Shown here in pieces: positions 16,315-24,052 of a stretch of DNA of 31,159 nt. The DNA is from an uncultured Lactobacillus sp. (GTDB lineage Bacteria > Bacillota > Bacilli > Lactobacillales > Lactobacillaceae): contig CALYQE010000002.1 of assembly GCA_945281075.1 (NCBI GenBank), forward strand, positions 1 to 31,159, in the 5' to 3' direction. Position 1 is the first letter of the stretch. Every line of letters starts with the position of its first letter. Under the pieces are notes generated by a model, which was not told where the DNA came from, did not search any database, and saw only the letters and a list, made by a program, of their open reading frames with translations. The translations under genes were made by a program, and so were the position numbers.

Positions 16315-18297
16315 TTATTTTGTTTTGACAACAATAGCAGTTTCTCCAGCAGCGACTTTTGCCGAAGCAACTGGGGAAATGCTTGCCACATCTTCCATAT
16401 TCGTAATAATAGTCATAATATCAGTTGGTTTTTGGGCATCTTTAACAGCCGCAATGTTCATCTCAGCAATCACGTCGCCGCGCTTAACTTCTTGGCCACT
16501 TGCTACTTTTATTTCAAACGGTGCGCCTTTTAATTCCACGGTATCAACGCCAAAATGCAAAACAAGTTCTAGCTTGCCTGCAGTCGATTCCATTGTAACT
16601 GCATGCTTTGTATCCATAATAGTTAATATCCGGCCATCAACTGGCGCAACAATTGTTCCGTTATCAGGAACGACTGCAAAACCATCGCCAACCATTTTTT
16701 GGGAAAAGACATCATCGGGAACGGCGGACAATTCTTCAAATTGACCACTCACAGGACTAGCTAGTTCAACCGTGACGCTTTCAGCTTGCGGTGTTTCCGC
16801 TTCAGCAGCATCAGCGGCTGCTCCAACTAAAGAACCATCTTCATTTTTTGCCACCATCGCACTCTTCGGCACGCCCCAGAAGTAAGTTAAAATAAAACCG
16901 CCAATGTATGCGGAGAGCAACCCAATACAGTAGATAAGCGCCTTGTTATGGGCAATCAGTGGAATTAGGGCAACTCCAGAAGTCCCAATGGCGACAGATC
17001 CAACATTGCCAAATGCGCCTAAAACGGCACCACCGACACCGCCACCAAGACAAGCGGTGATAAATGGGCGTCCAAGTGGTAATGAGACCCCATAAATTAA
17101 CGGTTCACCAACACCTAAAATGCCAACAGGCAAAGCTCCCTTGATTAATTTAGTCAGTTGTTTATTTTTACGACATTTTACCCAGAGCGCAATTGCCGTG
17201 CCGACTTGACCGCCACCGGCCATTGCTAAAATTGGCAAAAGCGGCGTATAGCCCATTTTTTGAATCATTTGCAAGTGAATTGGCGTTAGAATTTGGTGCA
17301 AGCCAAGCATTACCATTGGTAAAAACGCGGTGCCTAAGATAAAGCCTGCGATTGGTCCACCAACTTTCAGCACCCAATTAATACTGCCAACAAGCGAATT
17401 AGACAACCAGCCGGCAAATGGCATAATTAAGAAAATCGTTGCTAAACCCATGATTAACACTGTTAAGAACGGCGTAAAGATAATATCAATTGAATCGGCA
17501 ATATGCTTGTGAAAGAACTTTTCAACGTAAGACAAGAGCCAAACGCCAATCAAAACACCGATAATTCCGCCTTGGCCGGGTGCTAAAGGCTGACCATCAA
17601 AAATATTGGGAATTGTCACTGGAGCAACCACCCCGGGTAACATAACTATGCCACCAATAATTCCACCTAGACCAGGAGTTGCACCAAACTCTTTCGCAGC
17701 ATTAATTCCCACAAAGATGTTAAGGTAAAAGAACAAGCCGCTTGAAATTACTCCTAAAACGGTTAGACTCAAGCTCCAGCTTGCTGGCACCATTTTGACA
17801 GCCATCATATTCTTTAAAATGCCGGAAACTCCGGAGATTAGCCCCGCACCAATAAAGGCTGGAATCAAAGGAATAAAAATGGCTGAGATATGCTGTAGGG
17901 CAGCACGCCACCAAGTGTTTTTCAGACTCGCTTTTTGGGCAGCATGCACCTCATTTGCTTTTTGCATGACTTCACTTTTATCTTGCTTGTATGAATTGGC
18001 CGAGTTTTCGGTGCTAGTTGTGGGAAAAGGTTCATTTTCTTTTACACCGGCAGCATCGACCATCTTTTGGGCAACTTTAGTATTAACTCCAGGGCCCACA
18101 ACAATTTCTAAAGTGTCGCCTTCAACAACGCCAAGCACGCCCTCAACTTTTTTCAGTCCTTCAAGATTAACCTTACTCTTATCTTTAATGACGATCCGTA
18201 AACGGGTCATGCAATGATAAAGTGACTGCACATTTGAAATTCCGCCGATTTGATCGTAAATTGCATTACCCAGCACGGCATATTTATCTGTACTCAT
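16315..18297 (-). CDS. murP: PTS EIIBCA permease for N-acetylmuramic acid (MurP-like)
   Basis: About 660 residues fusing three glucose-family PTS domains. EIIB (residues 1-80) has the phosphorylated Cys29 in SLYHCMTRLRIVI; EIIC (~115-470) is a ten-helix membrane permease with GVGEPLIYGVSLP; EIIA (~510-660) carries the active His581 in LVLHFGVDTVELKG and the partner His565. It imports a sugar as its 6-phosphate, and the murQ and murR neighbours make N-acetylmuramic acid the likely substrate. E. coli MurP lacks the EIIA domain; here it is fused, so no separate EIIA is needed. The ribosome site GAGGAGGCAAAAA fixes ATG 18297; the longer frame from 18312 starts inside that site. Confidence 0.88.
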   Translation of the reverse strand: MSTDKYAVLGNAIYDQIGGISNVQSLYHCMTRLRIVIKDKSKVNLEGLKKVEGVLGVVEGDTLEIVVGPGVNTKVAQKMVDAAGVKENEPFPTTSTENSANSYKQDKSEVMQKANEVHAAQKASLKNTWWRAALQHISAIFIPLIPAFIGAGLISGVSGILKNMMAVKMVPASWSLSLTVLGVISSGLFFYLNIFVGINAAKEFGATPGLGGIIGGIVMLPGVVAPVTIPNIFDGQPLAPGQGGIIGVLIGVWLLSYVEKFFHKHIADSIDIIFTPFLTVLIMGLATIFLIMPFAGWLSNSLVGSINWVLKVGGPIAGFILGTAFLPMVMLGLHQILTPIHLQMIQKMGYTPLLPILAMAGGGQVGTAIALWVKCRKNKQLTKLIKGALPVGILGVGEPLIYGVSLPLGRPFITACLGGGVGGAVLGAFGNVGSVAIGTSGVALIPLIAHNKALIYCIGLLSAYIGGFILTYFWGVPKSAMVAKNEDGSLVGAAADAAEAETPQAESVTVELASPVSGQFEELSAVPDDVFSQKMVGDGFAVVPDNGTIVAPVDGRILTIMDTKHAVTMESTAGKLELVLHFGVDTVELKGAPFEIKVASGQEVKRGDVIAEMNIAAVKDAQKPTDIMTIITNMEDVASISPVASAKVAAGETAIVVKTK

Positions 18298-18326
18298 TTT
18301 TTGCCTCCTCAATTAAAAACAAAATA

Positions 18327-18364
18327 AGTATATTATTTATTAGACCAATTAGCAATAATAAATA
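18327..18364 (-). promoter_or_regulatory. murP promoter with flanking inverted repeat (MurR operator candidate)
   Basis: Minus-strand promoter TTGCTA (18350-18355), 17 bases, TATACT (18327-18332). A perfect 9-bp inverted repeat, TATTTATTA at 18334-18342 and TAATAAATA at 18356-18364, brackets the -35 box. MurR/RpiR regulators bind inverted repeats, so this is the natural operator. Confidence 0.6.
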
Positions 18365-18425
18365 TTAAAATGCCTATTTATATTATTTTTATGCGCGTTT
18401 ATATGTACTATACCATTTTATAAAA

Positions 18426-19295
18426 TTATTTCTTGTGCCACCTTTTTTGATAATGTGCAAGCATTTGACGTGAGTTTTCGATTGCCTTTGCGCTAGGTTG
18501 AAAGTTCCGACTAAAATACAAATAAAAGAGCACATTGATTACGTAAAACTGACCGGCGATAGAATTAGTCGCACCCACTCGAACATCTGGTTCATTCGGC
18601 TTGCAGGTCGTGAGTGCTAAGTCAGCCATTTTTTGCAAACTATTTTGACTGAACATAGTTAGCGTAATTACGAGTAAGTCTTGTTGTCGCGCCTGATCAG
18701 CCAAATAAAGACATTCAGGCGTTTCACCCGAATTAGAAATCAGCCATAGAGTGCTGTTTTTCCGCGCGCTTGCCATCTGCGTCAACAAGACATGAAAGTC
18801 TTTTTCATAAGTAACATTACAGCCTATTCTGGTCCACTTTTGATAAACATTTAGCGCTGCTAAAGAGGATGCACCAACTCCATAAACATAAATTTGACTG
18901 GTTTCTTCTAATTGCGTCACAACTTTTGCACAAATTTCTTTATTAAGTACGCTTTGAGTTTGATTAAGATTTTCTGTTTCATTCTTGATCAGCTTATTAG
19001 TAATGGATTCAAAAGACTCATTTGCGTCAATATCCAGCTGCATATCTTTCGAATCCGCCTCATCTTGCGTAGCTACATCATGCGAAAGCATGACTTTCAT
19101 TGCCGTATAAGAAGCAATCTTAAGGGTTTTAACTAGACGCGAGACTGTGGCCGCACTAGTCTTTGATGCCTGCGCCAATTCATTAATGCTCATCTTAAGT
19201 GCTGCTTGTGGATTAGTGATAATGTAATCTGCAGCTTTTTCTTCAGCGGCTGTTAAATATTTGCGCATGGCCTCAATGCGGCTTTTAAAACTCAT
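18426..19295 (-). CDS. murR: MurR/RpiR-family regulator
   Basis: A 289-residue cytosolic regulator with an N-terminal RpiR helix-turn-helix (residues ~1-75; INELAQASKTSAATVSRLVKTL) and a C-terminal SIS domain (~115-250; YVYGVGASSLAALNVYQKWTRIG, LWLISNSGETPECLYLA) that binds a phosphosugar. Next to murP and murQ it should sense MurNAc-6-phosphate and control this island. ATG 19295 follows TTGGAGGTGAAAG. It has its own promoter and a cre site, so it is under CcpA control, and about 130 bases separate it from murP, which has another promoter. Confidence 0.87.
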   Translation of the reverse strand: MSFKSRIEAMRKYLTAAEEKAADYIITNPQAALKMSINELAQASKTSAATVSRLVKTLKIASYTAMKVMLSHDVATQDEADSKDMQLDIDANESFESITNKLIKNETENLNQTQSVLNKEICAKVVTQLEETSQIYVYGVGASSLAALNVYQKWTRIGCNVTYEKDFHVLLTQMASARKNSTLWLISNSGETPECLYLADQARQQDLLVITLTMFSQNSLQKMADLALTTCKPNEPDVRVGATNSIAGQFYVINVLFYLYFSRNFQPSAKAIENSRQMLAHYQKRWHKK

Positions 19296-19367
19296 CTTTC
19301 ACCTCCAAATTAATAGTTGCAAGGAAATATGCCATCACTGGTCTTCATTTTTAATGCCCAGCTCTTT

Positions 19368-19408
19368 TGCTACCGCTTACATTTTACTCTAATGAAATAC
19401 TTTTTCAA
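19368..19408 (-). promoter_or_regulatory. murR promoter with cre site
   Basis: TTGAAA (19403-19408), 16 bases, TAAAAT (19381-19386) on the minus strand. TGTAAGCGGTAGCA (19368-19381) directly downstream fits the cre consensus TGWAANCGNTNWCA at 13 of 14 positions, a repressing position for CcpA. Confidence 0.6.
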
Positions 19409-19449
19409 GATTTTTTTATTCTACTGGTAATTATTTTCAAATTTAAGAT

Positions 19450-19485
19450 AAAAAAAACTAAAAGTACGTTCACAGTACTTTTAGT
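19450..19485 (-). terminator. Terminator after the isochorismatase-like gene
   Basis: Perfect stem CTAAAAGTAC / GTACTTTTAG with loop GTTCACA (plus-strand reading), followed on the minus strand by eight T. Confidence 0.8.
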
Positions 19486-19501
19486 AATTTAAAAACCGTT
19501 T

Positions 19502-19984
19502 TTACTTTACTAGTAAGAATTCATCGGTGTCCAAGCGATGCGCCCCCAATTGGGTGATTAGGTGATTATAATGCTCGCGTAGCGGCTTCAGAATCGAATC
19601 ATGAGTATATGAAATTAGAGTAATTGAGTATTTCTCGTCAATCGCACTTTGAACTGTGGCCTTTAGACAGGTTTGGCTCATTAAACCAACAACATAAATA
19701 TTTTTTGGCTTCATTTGATGAATTGTCTGGGAAAGGCCTGACTCGGTAAATGCGTTTGCTGTTTTTTTCGTAAAGACTGGTGCTGACTTAACGACCTGTA
19801 ATTGCGAATATAAATCACCATGATTTTCCTGTTTAATATAAAAAATGGGCTCTTGGTTTTCTTCGAAGGTTTTAATAATCCGGTTCATCTGATTAATTCG
19901 CCTTGCTAAACCTGCTTTTCCTCCTAAAAAGTGCATCGACTGTTCTTGGACATCAACAACTAACAGTAAATTATCGGCTGACAT
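19502..19984 (-). CDS. Isochorismatase-family cysteine hydrolase
   Basis: A 160-residue cytosolic alpha/beta hydrolase of the isochorismatase-like (cysteine amidohydrolase) family. The catalytic triad is visible: Asp11 in LLLVVDVQEQ, a Lys at 73 or 74 in VFTKKTANAF, and Cys106 in VVGLMSQTCLKATVQSA. Members include nicotinamidases and carbamoyl or amide hydrolases; the substrate cannot be told. ATG 19984 follows GAGAGGAAAACT. It lies between murR and the MupG genes, on the same strand, with its own terminator, so it may be a bystander in the salvage island. Confidence 0.83.
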   Translation of the reverse strand: MSADNLLLVVDVQEQSMHFLGGKAGLARRINQMNRIIKTFEENQEPIFYIKQENHGDLYSQLQVVKSAPVFTKKTANAFTESGLSQTIHQMKPKNIYVVGLMSQTCLKATVQSAIDEKYSITLISYTHDSILKPLREHYNHLITQLGAHRLDTDEFLLVK

Positions 19985-20057
19985 AGTTTTCCTCTCGCTT
20001 GATGAATAGTGGATAAGATTATAATGTTAATAAGAATATAGATAAAATAGATGGTAT

Positions 20058-20162
20058 TTAGTTATTAACTTGATCCAGTAACTTATCTGAATCTGCTTTC
20101 ATTATAACGCGATCCGCAAAACTTTCAATATAATCATTATTAAATTTGGGATAAAATATCAC
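20058..20162 (-). CDS. Possible small ORF of 34 codons
   Basis: The gap between the isochorismatase-like gene and the first MupG gene holds a minus-strand frame with gene-like codons: GTG 20162, then IFYPKFNNDYIESFADRV and IMKADSDKLLDQVNN to TAA 20058-20060. The frame stays open further upstream to about 20200, and an AAGGA lies 13 bases before the GTG, which is far. The product resembles no family recognised here. It could be a small gene translated after mupG, or the C-terminal relic of a lost gene. Low certainty. Confidence 0.3.
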   Translation of the reverse strand: MIFYPKFNNDYIESFADRVIMKADSDKLLDQVNN

Positions 20163-20174
20163 AAAACAGTGACA
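20157..20174 (-). terminator. Weak hairpin after the first mupG gene
   Basis: TGTCAC-TGTTTT-GTGATA followed by TTTTATCC on the minus strand, a few bases past the stop at 20182. The stem is only 6 bp and it overlaps the possible small ORF start. Confidence 0.3.
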
Positions 20175-20181
20175 ATCCTTT

Positions 20182-21231
20182 TTAACTTGCCGGGAGAAAA
20201 ATTATTTTTTGCCCCGCTGCCACCTCTTTGAGCAAGGGTAAATCAGTTTCAATTATTTTGGCCAGTACGTTTACCCGGTCATCCGCTGGCAAGTTACGCT
20301 TAGTAATTTGCAATTCACCCTGGTAGCGCAAGTAGCGATTATTATCGCAAGTTATTGTTCCGATTGGCCGCGGCATAGTCTCTATTTGCGGTTCAACATC
20401 AAATAACTGCTTAATCCGGCCTTCAGCAATACGGACAACATCCCTTGCCACATCAGGGCGGTTATGCCATTCATTTTCAAACAATTCCGGTAAATTGTCA
20501 TCAACATGCAAAGTAATTGCCTGCTGCTTGATGTAGTTGGTAAAGGCAGTTATTGAATCACTGCTTAAGCTAGCGTCACCAACAAAAACATGATCGCAAC
20601 CAAGTCGCTTCAGTTCAAACATAGCTGCCAGAGGATTACTTTGCCGCTGTTTTTCCAGTGTAGGAAGACTAGCATATATTGGTCCCCGCTTCAGTCCGTC
20701 TCCGGGAATAAACGCCATTGTCTGCAAGTTAGCCTGGTGCAACCAGGTATTTTTCTCCTTAAGCCATTCGGCCGACAAACCAGTTTCAGGCCGCGGATAA
20801 TAATTGTGCCAAGCCTGTAAATGAGCAAAATTTGCCCCATACATCCGCAGTTCGGAAATATCTTTTTCACTTATCGTGCTTGCATTGAGGGCGATTGGCA
20901 TTGTTTTGGAAAGTTTGGCCACCAGACTTAAAGAAATGCCAGCATCAATTCTGAGACCAGTTAAATTTAAAGAGCTGATTTGTTCGCTGTCACTAATAGC
21001 TATACCAAGCTTTTCTAAACCAACCCTTGAAACATCAGCAATGATTGCGGCTTCGAGACTTTGGCACCATTTAGTTAGTTCCTTTAACCGCTTTAAAACT
21101 AAGTCAGGATCATCTTCTGGAATGTTTAAAGAAGTAAAAAGCGTACTGAAGCCAGCATTATGCATGGCTAGCAAATAATTATAGTCTTCAGCGGTTAGGT
21201 CATGATTAAGATAAATTGAAAAGCCAAACAT
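20182..21231 (-). CDS. MupG family (DUF871) protein, 6-phospho-N-acetylmuramidase-like, copy 1
   Basis: About 349 residues: a TIM-barrel N-terminal domain (FGFSIYLNHDLTAEDYNYLLAMHNAGFSTLFTSL at its start) and a C-terminal beta domain (~250-350) with the family motif LRYQGELQITKRNLP. In Staphylococcus aureus MupG splits MurNAc-6-phosphate-GlcNAc in the cytosol, supplying MurQ. No signal peptide. ATG 21231 is preferred over a TTG at 21261, since GGGAGAAATAAAAGAA precedes it; the longer start would read through the ribosome site. It is more diverged from the second copy than expected for a recent duplication. Substrate assignment follows family and context; the two copies may differ in specificity. 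Confidence 0.8.
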   Translation of the reverse strand: MFGFSIYLNHDLTAEDYNYLLAMHNAGFSTLFTSLNIPEDDPDLVLKRLKELTKWCQSLEAAIIADVSRVGLEKLGIAISDSEQISSLNLTGLRIDAGISLSLVAKLSKTMPIALNASTISEKDISELRMYGANFAHLQAWHNYYPRPETGLSAEWLKEKNTWLHQANLQTMAFIPGDGLKRGPIYASLPTLEKQRQSNPLAAMFELKRLGCDHVFVGDASLSSDSITAFTNYIKQQAITLHVDDNLPELFENEWHNRPDVARDVVRIAEGRIKQLFDVEPQIETMPRPIGTITCDNNRYLRYQGELQITKRNLPADDRVNVLAKIIETDLPLLKEVAAGQKIIFLPAS

Positions 21232-21259
21232 TTCTTTTATTTCTCCCTTTTTCGGATCC

Positions 21260-21289
21260 AAGTGGAAACACTTACATTTACAATTATAC
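21260..21289 (-). promoter_or_regulatory. Possible internal promoter and small palindrome before mupG copy 1
   Basis: A minus-strand TATAAT is present at about 21284-21289 with a poor -35. Downstream of it AAGTG-GAAA-CACTT (21260-21273) is an inverted repeat in the leader of the gene. Confidence 0.35.
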
Positions 21290-21317
21290 TATTTTTGGGT
21301 TCAAGAAAATGCAAAAT

Positions 21318-21350
21318 CAAAAAGCCGTGAACCTACTTCACGACTTTTTG
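21318..21350 (-). terminator. Terminator after mupG copy 2
   Basis: CAAAAAGCCGTGAA and TTCACGACTTTTTG arms (14 bp, one mismatch) around CCTAC, following the stop of the second MupG gene and ending in T-rich sequence on the minus strand. Confidence 0.75.
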
Positions 21351-21365
21351 TCTTAAATTTGCTTA

Positions 21366-22463
21366 TTATTTTTCCTTAAGAAGAAAAGTGCTCCATGGTT
21401 CCACTAAATCAAGCAAATCCAAATCATCTTGGCTAAGATGACCAATCAAATTGCGTCGTCCATCATTTTCAAATGGAGTTAAAACAATTTGCAATTCGCC
21501 TTTGTAGCGTGGATATTTTTCATTAACAACAACGACATCGCCACGATTAAAAGTAGCTTTTTCATTGTTGTGTGCTGGAATTGCCTCTTTAGCGTAAACA
21601 ACACGTGGCTTTGTATCACGTAGTAAAAACTCCGATGCATCGCCTCGATATAGATGCTTGTCATCTAAGCAAATAGTTCGCTCAATTGGCAAAACATCCT
21701 CTTCAAAGTCAATTCCTAAAGCAGGAAATGGAGCCGCAAAAGCTTTAGCTGCTGTTGCTAACTCTTCTTCACTTGCAAAAGCATTACCGATAATAATATC
21801 GTCAATCATCTTGCTTAAGCGCAAGTGTGTCACTTGACTAGCAATATTTCTCAAACGATCGCTTTCCATAGTCGGCAAGCCCTCATGAACCGGCCAAGGT
21901 CCGAACTGCGCATTTTTAGAAGAAATGAAAGCAGCAGTATGCAATCCATATTCACGGTACTTGAACGAATAATCCATGAAGATATCTTCACTCAGACCAG
22001 TATATTCTTGTGGATAAAAGTTGTGACAGCCAATTAGGTTATCGCATTCTGGGTCATAAGACATGATGCTATCCAAATAGTTTGTTCCGCGGCTCATATT
22101 CAATTCGATTTTTAGTCCGTATTGGTTATGAGTCATGGCGGCTTCTTCTATTCCGCTAAAGCCTTCATCTAAACGCAAACCCCAAACACCTAAATCATGA
22201 AAGAACACCAAATCATTGTAGTCAATCTTTAATTCTTTAAATAAAACAGGGTTGATGTCAACAACGGTGGTAAAACCTAGTTGATTGGCATAAGCCACGT
22301 CTTGCTTGAGCTTAGCGAGCAAATCTTCACCATCATCGCTTTGCAATTGCAATAATGACATGAAAATACGCCGATAGCCATACTTATGTGCTAAATCCAT
22401 GTACGCCTTATCCTGCTCAAATGTACTTTGCTCAGGATAAAGTGAAATTCCTAATTGTTTCAT
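21366..22463 (-). CDS. MupG family (DUF871) protein, 6-phospho-N-acetylmuramidase-like, copy 2
   Basis: A 365-residue cytosolic protein, full length for the family. TIM-barrel half (QLGISLYPEQSTFEQDKAYMDLAHKYGYRRIFMSL at the start), then a C-terminal domain with PRYKGELQIVLTPFENDGRRNLIG, the same RYxGELQI motif as copy 1. ATG 22463 follows TAAGGAGTAAAAG, ten bases after the stop of the cellobiose-family EIIC gene, so the two are one operon. That pairing suggests the permease brings in the phosphorylated disaccharide the enzyme cleaves, for example a MurNAc-GlcNAc type sugar; this is inference. Confidence 0.82.
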   Translation of the reverse strand: MKQLGISLYPEQSTFEQDKAYMDLAHKYGYRRIFMSLLQLQSDDGEDLLAKLKQDVAYANQLGFTTVVDINPVLFKELKIDYNDLVFFHDLGVWGLRLDEGFSGIEEAAMTHNQYGLKIELNMSRGTNYLDSIMSYDPECDNLIGCHNFYPQEYTGLSEDIFMDYSFKYREYGLHTAAFISSKNAQFGPWPVHEGLPTMESDRLRNIASQVTHLRLSKMIDDIIIGNAFASEEELATAAKAFAAPFPALGIDFEEDVLPIERTICLDDKHLYRGDASEFLLRDTKPRVVYAKEAIPAHNNEKATFNRGDVVVVNEKYPRYKGELQIVLTPFENDGRRNLIGHLSQDDLDLLDLVEPWSTFLLKEK

Positions 22464-22473
22464 CTTTTACTCC

Positions 22474-23838
22474 TTAGACCTTATTGACCTCTTTTGGATC
22501 AACGTTATTGGAAGCAATAACAAACGGTACATAAATTAAGAAACCAACTACCATGTTAACTAACTGCAAAACAGCTGCACGCCAGTCCATAGTACCCATG
22601 ATCGAGTTTAAGAATGGTGGCATTGCCCAAGTTATCTGAGTATATACTCTGTTTACCAAACCAAGGCTTAAGGCACCATAAGCAATTGAAACCATAACCA
22701 TAGGTGCAAGGATAAATGGAATGATGTATATCGGATTCAAAACAATTGGCATACCAAACATTACAGGTTCGTTAATGTTGAAGATACCAGGAACAAGTGA
22801 AACTTTAGCAACTGCACGCTCATCTTCACGCTTAGAAAATGCTAAGACAGCTAAGATAAGAAGCAAAGTTGAACCAGCACCACCGATCCAAACATAAAGG
22901 TCAAAGTCGGTTCTAGTCCACATGTAAGGAAGTGGTTTTTGCATCTTATATGCACTCTGATTAGCCAATAATGCAGTCATCCAAATACTTTCCGTAATTG
23001 GAGCCATCACATTGGTTCCGTGAATACCAAAGAACCAGAACAGTTGAACTAAGAAAGTCACAAGCAGAACAGAACCATAACCTTGACCCATCTTCATCAA
23101 TGGTTCTTGGATTGTTTTGGCAATAAAGTCAATGACTGTTGTTCCTTGTAAAGTAAACAGGTAGTAAATAATTCCAACAACATACAAACCAGCAACAGCA
23201 GGAATAATACCAGTGAAGGCATTTGAAACTGCTGGTGGAACACTGGCAGGCATCTTAATAGTAATATGCTTTTTCACAAGTGCGATATAGATTGAGATTG
23301 AAATGGCACCCATAATCATAACTGTGAAGAAACCATATGCACCGAAGTACTTACCAAAGTTAAAGTAGCCCCATGCACTAATATTTTTATCTGTTGCAGC
23401 AGCACCAACCTCAGTAATGGCCTTGATACTACCCTTAGTCAAAGCGCTCTTCAAGTCCAAAGAAAAGCTTTGTGGCAGTCCCATAATGAACGTACCCAAG
23501 GTTACAAGACCACCAGCGATTGGCTCTACTTCATATTGACGACACATTTGGTATCCAAATGTAAACGCAAACAGCAGACCCAAGATCGCTGTGGTACCAG
23601 TCCAAACTACAGCGTTGATGTTAATCAACCACTGCATTGAGTTAACCACGCCAGTCCAGCCTAGGTTTGTAGGCACATCCCTAAAGATAGCGTTGAGCAC
23701 GTTGGCCACAGCACCTGCCATGATTAATGGCATCAGTGAGATAAACGCGTCACGCAAGGCTACAAGCCAACGGACAGAACCTATCTTGGCCGCGATCGGA
23801 ACAACATGCTTATTTAACCAATTTATTAAAGCATTCAT
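22474..23838 (-). CDS. PTS lactose/cellobiose-family EIIC, linked to mupG
   Basis: A 454-residue polytopic permease of the lactose/cellobiose PTS family (CelB-like), about ten helices. Family landmarks are MPASVPPAVSNAF, LFWFFGIHGTNVMAPI and FNINEPVMFGMPIVLNP. No EIIA or EIIB domain is fused and none lies in the window, so phosphorylation needs partners encoded elsewhere. ATG 23838 follows AGTAGGGGGAATTTATA. Upstream are an extended -10 (TGTTATAAT), a cre site and two GntR-type boxes. With the second MupG gene it forms a two-gene operon, probably for a cell-wall disaccharide, although a plain beta-glucoside cannot be excluded. Confidence 0.85.
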   Translation of the reverse strand: MNALINWLNKHVVPIAAKIGSVRWLVALRDAFISLMPLIMAGAVANVLNAIFRDVPTNLGWTGVVNSMQWLININAVVWTGTTAILGLLFAFTFGYQMCRQYEVEPIAGGLVTLGTFIMGLPQSFSLDLKSALTKGSIKAITEVGAAATDKNISAWGYFNFGKYFGAYGFFTVMIMGAISISIYIALVKKHITIKMPASVPPAVSNAFTGIIPAVAGLYVVGIIYYLFTLQGTTVIDFIAKTIQEPLMKMGQGYGSVLLVTFLVQLFWFFGIHGTNVMAPITESIWMTALLANQSAYKMQKPLPYMWTRTDFDLYVWIGGAGSTLLLILAVLAFSKREDERAVAKVSLVPGIFNINEPVMFGMPIVLNPIYIIPFILAPMVMVSIAYGALSLGLVNRVYTQITWAMPPFLNSIMGTMDWRAAVLQLVNMVVGFLIYVPFVIASNNVDPKEVNKV

Positions 23839-23875
23839 TATAAATTCCCCCTACTATTATTATCACTTCACTTGA

Positions 23876-23905
23876 ATTATAACATAGAAATTGAAAACGA
23901 TTTAC
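23876..23905 (-). promoter_or_regulatory. Promoter of the EIIC-mupG operon with cre site
   Basis: Extended -10 TGTTATAAT (TATAAT at 23876-23881). TGAAAACGATTTAC at 23892-23905 fits the cre consensus at 12 of 14 positions and covers the -35 area, where no good -35 box is seen. Confidence 0.5.
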
Positions 23906-23947
23906 TTTTTTATGAGACAAATCATTGGGGGAGTAGAGAATGCAGAT

Positions 23948-24018
23948 TTGGTATATACCAACAACTATTATCAATAATAGCCTGTCTGTATAAAAATTTA
24001 TATATTGGTATATACCGA
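23948..24018. promoter_or_regulatory. Two GntR/HutC-type boxes around a third palindrome
   Basis: TTGGTATATACCAA (23948-23961, perfect) and TTGGTATATACCGA (24005-24018, one change) are 57 bases apart centre to centre. Between them CTATTAT-CA-ATAATAG (23965-23980) is another perfect inverted repeat. The GGTATATACC core is typical of HutC-subfamily GntR regulators; no such gene lies in the window. Confidence 0.6.
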
Positions 24019-24052
24019 AAAAATAAGAGAAATTGATTGCCTTTATAGTTAG

